NCBI GenBank assembly: GCA_003167475.1
Contig: PMTB01000149.1
Location: 1 to 11,235 of the forward strand
Origin: a candidate division FCPU426 bacterium
GTDB taxonomy: Bacteria > Oederibacteriota > PGYV01 > Palsa-1178
Length of the DNA stretch: 11,235 bases
Reading direction: 5' to 3'
Position numbers and translations under genes: made by a program. Shown piece after piece: positions 1 to 5,308 of this stretch (positions are counted from its first letter, which is position 1; every line of letters begins with the position of its first letter). The notes beneath the pieces are model-generated. The model was given only the letters and a program-made list of their open reading frames with translations, searched no databases and had not been told where the DNA came from.

Positions 1-18
1 TGATGGTTCTTCATGAAA

Positions 19-2136
19 CTATTTTGCGCCCATCTCCCGGTCTGCTTCTTTTTTCGAAAGCGATATCTTGCCGGTGCGCTCGTCAATTCCCTTTACTTTT
101 ACCCAGAATTTATCGCCTTCCTTCATGACATCCTCGACTTTATTCACGCGCTGTTCGGATATCTCGGAAATGTGGCACAATCCTTCAGTGCCCGGCATAA
201 CTTCGATGAAAGCCCCGAAAGCCATTATCTTGATGACTTCGCCCATGTAAAGTTTCCCGACTTCCGGAAAACCGGCATAACCCATGATGCGCTCTTCGAC
301 CATCTTGAGCACTTCTGCGTTGGCCGCGAATACCTTCACGGAGCCGTCCTGCTCTATGTCTATCTTGGCGCCGGTCTCTTCCACTATCTTCTTGATGTTC
401 TTCCCGCCCGGCCCGATGAGGTCCTTGATCTTCTCCTTGTTGATATTGATCACGGTCATCTTCGGCGCGTATTTGGACATTTCCGTCTTCGGCGCGGCTA
501 TAAGCTTCAATATCTTTTCCTCGAGTATGAAGAGCCTGGCTTTCCTTGCCTGCTCAAGCGCGTCCTTCATAAGCTGGGGCGTTACGCCCTTGATCTTTAT
601 ATCCATCTGTATGGCGGTGATGCCGTCTTTTGTGCCCGCTACCTTGAAATCCATGTCGCCAAAATGGTCCTCGGCGCCCTGTATGTCGGTCAATATCGCG
701 AACTTGCCGTCCTGCTCTATCAATCCCATGGCTATACCGGCCACGGGTTTCTTGATGGGCACTCCGGCGTCCATGAGCGCGAGCGTCGCTCCGCAGACCG
801 AGGCCATGGATGATGAACCGTTTGACTCAAGTATATCGGATACTACCTGTATGGTGTAAGGAAATATGTCTTCATCGGGGATGACGGCCTTTAATGCCCT
901 TTCAGCCAGCGCTCCGTGCCCGACTTCCCTGCGGCCCGGCCCGCCCATTCTTTTTACTTCCCCCACCGAGAACGGCGGGAAATTATACTGTAATGTGTAG
1001 GACTTCCTTGCTTCGCCTTCAAGGTCGTCCAGGCTCTGAGCGTCCTGCGCCGAACCCAAGGTCGCCACGACAAGCGCCTGGGTCTGCCCCCTGGTAAACA
1101 AAGCGGAACCATGGGTCCTGGGCAATACGGAAATCTCGCACTCGATGGCCCTGATCTCGTCAAACTTCCTGCCGTCGGGCCTGATGTGCTCTTTTGTTAT
1201 TTTATCGCGCAGCGCGTTCATCTCTATCTCTTCAAGGACCATCTTTATGTCCCTTAATTTTGCGGCAAATGCGTCCTCGCCAAATTCCGCGAGAAGCTTT
1301 TCTTTGGCCGTCTTTTTTACCAGTTCTATCGCTTCCTGCCTTTTGAGCTTGTCGAGTTCCTTCATGCCGTTGATTATCCCGGCTTCAGCGAGGGCCTTAA
1401 CCTGCCCTTTGAGCTCGTTATTTACGACTATGAGCTTGACCTCGCGTTTTTTCTTGCCGGCTTTTGACTTTATGGTCTTTATAAACGCCGCGATTTCCTT
1501 CACTGCCGAGTGGCCGGCAAGTATGACTTCGAGCATCTGCTCTTCCGTGAGCTCGTACGCTTCGCCTTCTATCATGGTGACCGCGGCTTCAGTGCCGGCA
1601 ATTACCACGTTAACGTCCGAGTTTGCGAGCTCTTCCCTGGTCGGGTTGATGATGATCTCGCCGTTTACTTTGCCAACCCTGACCGCGCCTACCGGGCCCT
1701 CAAAAGGGATATCGGAAATATCAAGCGCCGCGGCAGAGCCGATTATGGCGAGTATATCCGGGTCATTTACATTATCATAGGAGATGACCGAGTTGATTAT
1801 CTGAACTTCGTTAAGATATCCTTCCGGGAATAGCGGACGCAGCGGCCTGTCGATCAAACGGCATGTCAGGACCTCTTTTTCGCGCGCTTTGCCTTCCCTC
1901 TTGAAAAAACCGCCCGGGATCTTTCCCGCCGCGTTGAACTTTTCCCTGTATTCAACCGTGAGCGGGAAAAAATCCTGCCCTTCTTTTGCCTCGTTGCTGG
2001 CGCACACGGTCGAGATCACCATGGTTTCGCCGAGCGTAACAACTACCGCGCCTCCGGCCTGTTTTGCCATCCTGCCGGTCTCGATAGTAAGTGTCTTTCC
2101 CGCGATTACTGCTGATTCTCTTGTGTATTGAGCCAT
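19..2136 (-). CDS. pnp: Polyribonucleotide nucleotidyltransferase (PNPase)
   Basis: PNPase is a trimeric 3'-to-5' phosphorolytic exoribonuclease of the cytoplasm that degrades mRNA, releasing nucleoside diphosphates. At 705 residues it is full length for the family. Visible in order are the first RNase PH core (about 10-140, with FFKREGK at 77-83), the helical linker domain (about 145-310), the second RNase PH core (about 320-545), a KH domain with the GPGG loop at 575-578 and an S1 domain (about 625-694). The acidic catalytic cluster is intact: EDHFGDMDFK places D490, D496 and K498 at the positions of E. coli D486, D492 and K494. The phosphate-binding serine stretch GSSS is at 440-443. The ATG at 2136 is preceded by TAAGG ten bases upstream. 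It follows rpsO by 12 bases, and the rpsO stop codon lies inside that ribosome-binding site, so the two are co-transcribed and probably translationally coupled. Confidence 0.98.
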   Translation of the reverse strand: MAQYTRESAVIAGKTLTIETGRMAKQAGGAVVVTLGETMVISTVCASNEAKEGQDFFPLTVEYREKFNAAGKIPGGFFKREGKAREKEVLTCRLIDRPLRPLFPEGYLNEVQIINSVISYDNVNDPDILAIIGSAAALDISDIPFEGPVGAVRVGKVNGEIIINPTREELANSDVNVVIAGTEAAVTMIEGEAYELTEEQMLEVILAGHSAVKEIAAFIKTIKSKAGKKKREVKLIVVNNELKGQVKALAEAGIINGMKELDKLKRQEAIELVKKTAKEKLLAEFGEDAFAAKLRDIKMVLEEIEMNALRDKITKEHIRPDGRKFDEIRAIECEISVLPRTHGSALFTRGQTQALVVATLGSAQDAQSLDDLEGEARKSYTLQYNFPPFSVGEVKRMGGPGRREVGHGALAERALKAVIPDEDIFPYTIQVVSDILESNGSSSMASVCGATLALMDAGVPIKKPVAGIAMGLIEQDGKFAILTDIQGAEDHFGDMDFKVAGTKDGITAIQMDIKIKGVTPQLMKDALEQARKARLFILEEKILKLIAAPKTEMSKYAPKMTVININKEKIKDLIGPGGKNIKKIVEETGAKIDIEQDGSVKVFAANAEVLKMVEERIMGYAGFPEVGKLYMGEVIKIMAFGAFIEVMPGTEGLCHISEISEQRVNKVEDVMKEGDKFWVKVKGIDERTGKISLSKKEADREMGAK

Positions 2137-2148
2137 TGTTTTTTTACC

Positions 2149-2418
2149 TTACTTTCTTAGTTTGAGTTTGTCGATCAGGGTTTTATACCTGTCGTAATCC
2201 ACATTTTTCAAGTAGTCAAGCAGGCGCCTTCTCTTATTGACCATGGAAAGCAATCCGTGCCTGGAACTTAAGTCTTTAACGTGTTTTTTGAAGTGCTCGG
2301 TCAGGCTGTTGATCCTTGTGGTAAGCAAAGCAACCTGGACTTCCGGGGAACCTGAATCCTTCTCGTGCGTTTTGTAAGTCTGGATAACTTCTTTCTTGTG
2401 CGCTTTAATTAAAGCCAT
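2149..2418 (-). CDS. rpsO: 30S ribosomal protein S15
   Basis: S15 is a primary 16S rRNA-binding protein that nucleates assembly of the central domain (platform) of the small subunit. The 89-residue product is exactly the usual length. It carries the family core: DSGSPEVQVALLT early on, the H-x(5)-D-x-SSRHGLL segment that contacts the rRNA three-way junction, and RRRLLDYLK in the last third. I chose the ATG at 2418 because it gives the canonical length and has GGTGA five bases upstream. The frame stays open to a GTG at 2427 and a TTG at 2430; with AAAGG just before them, the GTG is a possible alternative adding three residues. The gene is first in the rpsO-pnp operon and has its own promoter and a long leader. 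Confidence 0.98.
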   Translation of the reverse strand: MALIKAHKKEVIQTYKTHEKDSGSPEVQVALLTTRINSLTEHFKKHVKDLSSRHGLLSMVNKRRRLLDYLKNVDYDRYKTLIDKLKLRK

Positions 2419-2464
2419 TTCTTTCACCAATACCTTTCTTTGATGGAACTGCCGGGATTACGTC

Positions 2465-2480
2465 GGCTATTCTGATAACC
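2465..2480 (-). promoter_or_regulatory. Hairpin in rpsO leader, possible S15 autoregulatory site
   Basis: In the minus-strand leader RNA the segment GGUUAU-CAGA-AUAGCC can form a six-base-pair stem with a four-base loop. It contains a G-U pair next to a G-C pair, the motif S15 recognises in 16S rRNA and in several known rpsO leaders. It lies about 47 bases upstream of the chosen start codon, in a leader of roughly 135 bases. S15 autoregulation through structurally diverse leaders is established in several bacteria. Its operation here is inference from this one motif. Confidence 0.35.
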
Positions 2481-2558
2481 CCAGCGCTTTTGCCCTGCGA
2501 AAACGCAATAATGACGCTTTACGTGGGAAAGCATAGTGCTTAATGCACATTGGCATAA

Positions 2559-2587
2559 AGGATAACATAGGGCGGGAGTTTTGTAAA
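2559..2587 (-). promoter_or_regulatory. Promoter of the rpsO-pnp operon
   Basis: Reading the minus strand, a -35 box TTTACA (2587-2582, five of six consensus bases) is separated by exactly 17 bases from a -10 box TATCCT (2564-2559). The -10 is preceded by TGT, so it also fits the extended -10 pattern. The start site would be near 2552, giving a leader of about 135 bases before rpsO. The promoter sits between the AT-rich palindrome and rpsO, consistent with rpsO-pnp being expressed independently of the signalling genes upstream. Confidence 0.6.
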
Positions 2588-2613
2588 GTGAAACTTGTTG
2601 GGTGGGGCTGGAG

Positions 2614-2738
2614 GGCTTAATTCAAAATTCAAAATTCAAAATTTAGAATTAAAAATTAAGGTGTCTTCGACCTATTATAATAAGTCGCAAAGCGACACAT
2701 TAATTTTTAATTCTCAATTTTGAATTTTTAATTAAGCC
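2614..2738. repeat. AT-rich 125-bp imperfect palindrome (MITE-like)
   Basis: The whole stretch folds back on itself. It begins GGCTTAATT at 2614 and ends AATTAAGCC at 2738. Inside, TTCAAAATTTAGAATTAAAA pairs with the matching right arm at about 2700-2723, then GTGTC...GACAC, around a TATTATAATA centre. Arm differences are a few substitutions and a small indel: the right arm has an extra internal hairpin, GTCGC-AAA-GCGAC (2684-2696). The left arm also has a threefold ATTCAAA tandem (2620-2640). It directly abuts the stop codon of the response regulator gene, so the transcript of that operon ends in or just before it. It could act as a terminator or RNA-protecting structure. Its size and symmetry suggest a non-autonomous mobile palindrome, but there is no clear target duplication. 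Confidence 0.8.
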
Positions 2739-3116
2739 TTACCGCTCCAGTATTTCCTTCACTTGCTCTATAAGTTCATACGGGTCGAACGGTTTTATGA
2801 TGTAGTCGTCCGCCCCGACTTTAAGCCCTTCCTCGGCGTCGCCCTTCTGGCCCTTGGCTGTCAACATTACAATTTTCACATTCTTAAAATCCTTATTTGC
2901 CCTTATTTTTCCGCATGTTTCATAGCCCGAAATGCCCGGCATCATTATATCCAGGAGTATAAGCGAAGGGTCCGCGCCTTTGCTTATCTTTTCCAGGCAC
3001 TCCTCCCCGCTGTAAGCCTCTATAACCTCAAAGTTCGCCAGTTCCATGGCAATCTTCACTATCTTGACTATATCCGGTTCGTCGTCCACCACCATTATTT
3101 TAATTTTATCAGCCAT
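2739..3116 (-). CDS. Single-domain CheY-like response regulator
   Basis: This is a stand-alone receiver of 125 residues and nothing else. The acidic pocket is D11-D12 in VVDDEPD, the phosphoacceptor is D56 in LLDIMMPG, the switch threonine is T86 in VMLTAKG, and the conserved lysine is K108 in IIKPFDP. All residues needed for phosphorylation are present, and there is no output domain. A strong ribosome-binding site, AAGGAGG, lies seven bases before the ATG. It is the last gene of a four-gene unit with the DUF4388 protein and two small membrane proteins, 15 bases after the second of these. The cognate kinase is unknown. The histidine kinase encoded just upstream is a candidate, although that kinase already has its own overlapping regulator. 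Output by protein-protein contact is inferred from the missing effector domain. Confidence 0.93.
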   Translation of the reverse strand: MADKIKIMVVDDEPDIVKIVKIAMELANFEVIEAYSGEECLEKISKGADPSLILLDIMMPGISGYETCGKIRANKDFKNVKIVMLTAKGQKGDAEEGLKVGADDYIIKPFDPYELIEQVKEILER

Positions 3117-3131
3117 GTCAAGTCCTCCTTG

Positions 3132-3530
3132 TTATTTTGATATCCATCTTATATATACCGAAGTTGATATTAAAAGCAGAATTGAAGCGAGCAAAAAAGC
3201 GCTGAATGACACTGTTTTCAGGTTAAGCAGCGATACCTTGAATCCCTGGATAGAGGCCCTGATAATGTCGGTTTTGGCCTGGTCAGCTATGACTGCCGGG
3301 GATGATATTTCCGTTATTTTGGCCGATAATTCCGGCAGCAGGCTGAAATTGGCGTAAATATGCGCTCCGAGCGAAATTGCCAGCACTGTCGCGGCGGCCA
3401 TAGGCAGAAGCCATATGAGCTTTTTTTCCTTAACCACAGCCGTTAATTTTCTGAGCGTAAAGCCCATATAAACTATGGCCGCTATCAGGGTAAGGATGCC
3501 GGCCTCGTAAAGCAATACATCATATTTCAT
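3132..3530 (-). CDS. Small three-helix membrane protein of the DUF4388 unit (second of pair)
   Basis: I do not recognise this 132-residue protein. Hydrophobic segments at about 8-27, 40-60 and 107-127 predict three membrane helices. The positively charged stretch TLRKLTAVVKEKK follows helix 1 and the C-terminus ends YIRWISK, so an N-out, C-in orientation is likely. The 45-residue loop between helices 2 and 3 would then face outside. The start codon overlaps the stop of the preceding membrane gene (ATGA), which implies coupled translation and probably matched amounts. The preceding protein has the same helix number, the same basic first loop and the same predicted orientation, so the two may form a heteromer. 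The neighbouring receiver and DUF4388 genes suggest a sensory or localisation role; this is inference from context only. Confidence 0.8.
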   Translation of the reverse strand: MKYDVLLYEAGILTLIAAIVYMGFTLRKLTAVVKEKKLIWLLPMAAATVLAISLGAHIYANFSLLPELSAKITEISSPAVIADQAKTDIIRASIQGFKVSLLNLKTVSFSAFLLASILLLISTSVYIRWISK

Positions 3531-3874
3531 TTGGACCCCTCGTATTTAAGCAGGCTGCTGAGCAGCCCGCTGAATTTTGATATTCCAAAAAGGCAAAGAA
3601 GCGCCGAGACCAGCAGAAAGGCGTAAGCTGTCAATTGCAGCATGTTATTTATTGCCGGGTCTTTAATGACCATGGTGAATTTCACTATCATAAGCATGGA
3701 ATAGATGAGTATGCCCGACGGCGCGGTCATAAGAAGCCCGTGGAAAGTTGACTTGTTAAAAACCGTATTGTACCTCTTTGCTATAAAGCCGAATACCAGG
3801 AACCCGGCCCAGAAAAGAATCCCGCTGAGTATGGCCGCCGTATTTGTGTATGCCTGTATCATCTGTTCCGTCAT
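3527..3874 (-). CDS. Small three-helix membrane protein of the DUF4388 unit (first of pair)
   Basis: This 115-residue protein is not one I recognise. Hydrophobic segments at about 12-33, 46-67 and 80-100 predict three membrane helices. The basic loop AKRYNTVFNKS follows helix 1, and the C-terminal tail KFSGLLSSLLKYEGSK is also basic, pointing to N-out and C-in. There is no cleavable signal peptide pattern and no obvious catalytic or metal-binding motif. GGAG precedes the ATG by about ten bases. The gene begins 49 bases after the DUF4388 gene and overlaps the following membrane gene by ATGA. With that partner it would contribute six helices, similar in size to the membrane sensor modules usually fused to histidine kinases. 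A split sensor is therefore one possible reading, unsupported by any homology I can see. Confidence 0.8.
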   Translation of the reverse strand: MTEQMIQAYTNTAAILSGILFWAGFLVFGFIAKRYNTVFNKSTFHGLLMTAPSGILIYSMLMIVKFTMVIKDPAINNMLQLTAYAFLLVSALLCLFGISKFSGLLSSLLKYEGSK

Positions 3875-3897
3875 TTGTTATATTCTCCTTCAGTTAT

Positions 3898-3925
3898 GAT
3901 TTCCGGAATATCTTCCCCGGAAATC
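3898..3925 (-). other. Intercistronic hairpin after the DUF4388 gene
   Basis: A perfect nine-base-pair stem, GATTTCCGG / CCGGAAATC, with a ten-base loop overlaps the stop codon of the DUF4388 gene and lies just before the first membrane gene. No run of U follows on the minus-strand transcript, so it is not a standard intrinsic terminator. It could set differential stability or partial attenuation within the operon. Confidence 0.45.
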
Positions 3926-4706
3926 ATTTTGTGGCGTTCCAGATCTTTTCAATCACTTCCTTGGCGCGGGCCCGCCCGACTATCTCGGCGAACGAATTTT
4001 CAAGCCCGTTCAAGAGCCCTATGAAGTTTTTCATGCCCATTTTGGTGCTGTCGATCTTCTGCTTTGCCATCTCGTTATCCACGATCGCCACGCCAATGTT
4101 CCCGAATGATTCCTTGGCTATCTTTGAAACTTCCGGTATTTTAAAACGCATCCTGCGCACAAACCCGGCGGACACAAGCCCGTACATTATTATTTCAGCT
4201 TTTTCTTTTGCTATGCCGGTGTTTTCCAGGGCGGTTGTGATATTGCTATCTCCGTTAAAACTGGCCATAAGGTTCCATTCCTCGGAATGCATTGTCATGG
4301 TCAGTACCTTGCCCTTGCCAAGCCTTGCCATTTTTAAAACTTCATTTTCCGGGAATATCATGTCTTTGACGCTTATCTGGCCGTAATATTTTTCGTATAT
4401 TTCCCTGGCGCTTTCCAAAATGACCTCCTCGATGCTTATTCCGAGGGGCTTATTGGGAGCAGGCGGTTTTTCCTCAAAGTAAAAAGAACCTTCTTCTATG
4501 GCCAAAAGGAGCTGGACCAGCGCGTCCTTCTTATTTTGCGTCGGGTTCAGGCATTTTTCAGCTACCACTCCGGTCACTTCGCCGTCAATAATATCTATGG
4601 ATCCCTTGATCTTCCCGGAATTGACCATCAACGAGCCTGTTTTCCCGTAGCTGCAAAGCAAACGGAGCATGCCTGCTATACTAATGCTGTTTATGGTTCC
4701 CTGCAC
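3924..4706 (-). CDS. DUF4388 (PATAN-type) domain protein
   Basis: The N-terminal 105 residues match the DUF4388/PATAN pattern. They open with MQGTINSISIAGMLRLLCSY, then GKTGSLMV, the IDIIDGEVTGV strand-turn and the EEGSFYFEE strand, and close with a helix, SIEEVILESAREI. PATAN domains occur in bacterial signalling proteins and are thought to mediate protein interactions in two-component networks. Residues of about 120-187, ending in ITTALENTGIAKEKAEIIMYGLVSAGFVRR, look like a winged-helix-type fold of the sort often seen after DUF4388. The last 60 residues are mainly helical and unassigned. There is no signal peptide or membrane segment, so the protein is cytoplasmic. The start is GTG (4706), with AAGGAGG six to seven bases upstream. 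It heads a four-gene unit with two membrane proteins and a receiver, and has its own promoter. The DUF4388 assignment is strong; the specific role is not known. Confidence 0.87.
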   Translation of the reverse strand: MQGTINSISIAGMLRLLCSYGKTGSLMVNSGKIKGSIDIIDGEVTGVVAEKCLNPTQNKKDALVQLLLAIEEGSFYFEEKPPAPNKPLGISIEEVILESAREIYEKYYGQISVKDMIFPENEVLKMARLGKGKVLTMTMHSEEWNLMASFNGDSNITTALENTGIAKEKAEIIMYGLVSAGFVRRMRFKIPEVSKIAKESFGNIGVAIVDNEMAKQKIDSTKMGMKNFIGLLNGLENSFAEIVGRARAKEVIEKIWNATK

Positions 4707-4732
4707 TAAAGTCCCTCCTTGATGTTGTTATC

Positions 4733-4761
4733 ATTCTACTCTAAAATCCGGCCTTTAACAA
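4733..4761 (-). promoter_or_regulatory. Promoter of the DUF4388-membrane-receiver unit
   Basis: On the minus strand, a -35 box TTGTTA (4761-4756, four of six) is followed after exactly 17 bases by a -10 box TAGAAT (4738-4733, five of six). Transcription would start near 4726, leaving a short leader of about 20 bases that contains AAGGAGG. The upstream edge of the -35 box touches the 15-bp dyad at 4761-4804, a position where a bound regulator could affect RNA polymerase. Confidence 0.6.
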
Positions 4762-4804
4762 TCCTAAAATTGCATTATGGGGTCCGTATATGCAATTTTA
4801 GGAT
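4761..4804. promoter_or_regulatory. Perfect 15-bp inverted repeat at the -35 region
   Basis: The arms ATCCTAAAATTGCAT (4761-4775) and ATGCAATTTTAGGAT (4790-4804) are exact reverse complements separated by 14 bases. The repeat abuts the -35 box of the DUF4388 unit. The AT-rich arms and the absence of a following T-run make a conventional intrinsic terminator unlikely. Possible roles are an operator for a dimeric DNA-binding protein, a transcript-end hairpin for the kinase/Rcp1 unit, or a small mobile palindrome. The symmetry is certain; the function is not. Confidence 0.65.
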
Positions 4805-4820
4805 GTGTGAAGGCCAATGG

Positions 4821-4839
4821 AAAAATTCGGCCTGCGCCG
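4821..4839 (-). terminator. Weak candidate terminator after the kinase/Rcp1 unit
   Basis: On the minus strand, CGGC-GCAG-GCCG forms a four-base-pair GC stem followed by AATTTTT, 35 bases after the Rcp1-type gene. The stem is short, and a competing four-base-pair stem (GCCG-CGTA-CGGC) overlaps it. Position and T-run fit a terminator, but the structure is weak. Confidence 0.35.
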
Positions 4840-4873
4840 TACGCGGCCTTTCATTAGGACTTTTAGGCCATTC

Positions 4874-5308
4874 TTATTTAGGCAGCCTTATGATGTCAAA
4901 CCAGAACTCATCAAGCTGCTTTATCACCGAAAAGAACCTTTCGAGGTTGACCGGTTTTGTCACGTAGCAATTGGCGTGAAGTTTATAGGACTTAAGCACG
5001 TCCTCTTCCGCGTCTGAGGTTGTAAGGACCACAACCGGAATGGAGCAAAGGGAACTGTCCCCCTTTATTTCGGCCAGGACCTCCCTGCCGTCCTTTTTTG
5101 GCAGGTTCAGGTCAAGGAATATGATGTCCGGCCTGGGGCTGTCCTTGTATTTGCCCTGCTTCCTTAAAAACGCCATAGCCTCGACCCCGTCGCCCACCTC
5201 ATAAAAGGCGTTATTTATCTTCCCTTCCTTGAGCGCTTCCCTGGTAAGGATAACATCGTCCGGGTTATCCTCAACCAAAAGTATTGTCGCTGAATTTTCC
5301 TTCTTCAT
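4874..5308 (-). CDS. Rcp1-type single-domain response regulator
   Basis: This 144-residue receiver belongs to the Rcp1 family, the partners of cyanobacterial-phytochrome-like histidine kinases. Family hallmarks are ILLVEDNPDDVILTREALK at the start, PDIIFLDLNLPKKDGREVL around phosphoacceptor D66, VVVLTTSDAEEDVLKSY with switch residue T96 or T97, and NCYVTKPVNLERF with K118. The C-terminal FW-x-D-IIRLP tail is also typical. E13 and D14 complete the acidic pocket. There is no output domain, so it either acts by contact or passes phosphate onward. The ATG overlaps the stop of the histidine kinase gene (ATGA), so the two are translationally coupled and this is very probably the kinase's direct target. 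Confidence 0.95.
   Translation of the reverse strand: MKKENSATILLVEDNPDDVILTREALKEGKINNAFYEVGDGVEAMAFLRKQGKYKDSPRPDIIFLDLNLPKKDGREVLAEIKGDSSLCSIPVVVLTTSDAEEDVLKSYKLHANCYVTKPVNLERFFSVIKQLDEFWFDIIRLPK

Noticed and set aside
1..14. Possible start of a further gene after pnp (ATG at 14 on the minus strand)
   Set aside because: Only four codons are visible and there is no ribosome-binding site, so it cannot be told from chance.
13..813. Long open frame on the plus strand opposite pnp
   Set aside because: It lies antisense to highly conserved PNPase sequence, has no family motifs, and its composition is that of a reverse-complement shadow.
2593..2613. CTTGTTGGG next to the AT-rich palindrome, resembling the left foot of the element upstream of ribD
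   Set aside because: No hairpin follows it, so the nine-base match may be chance or an unprovable remnant.
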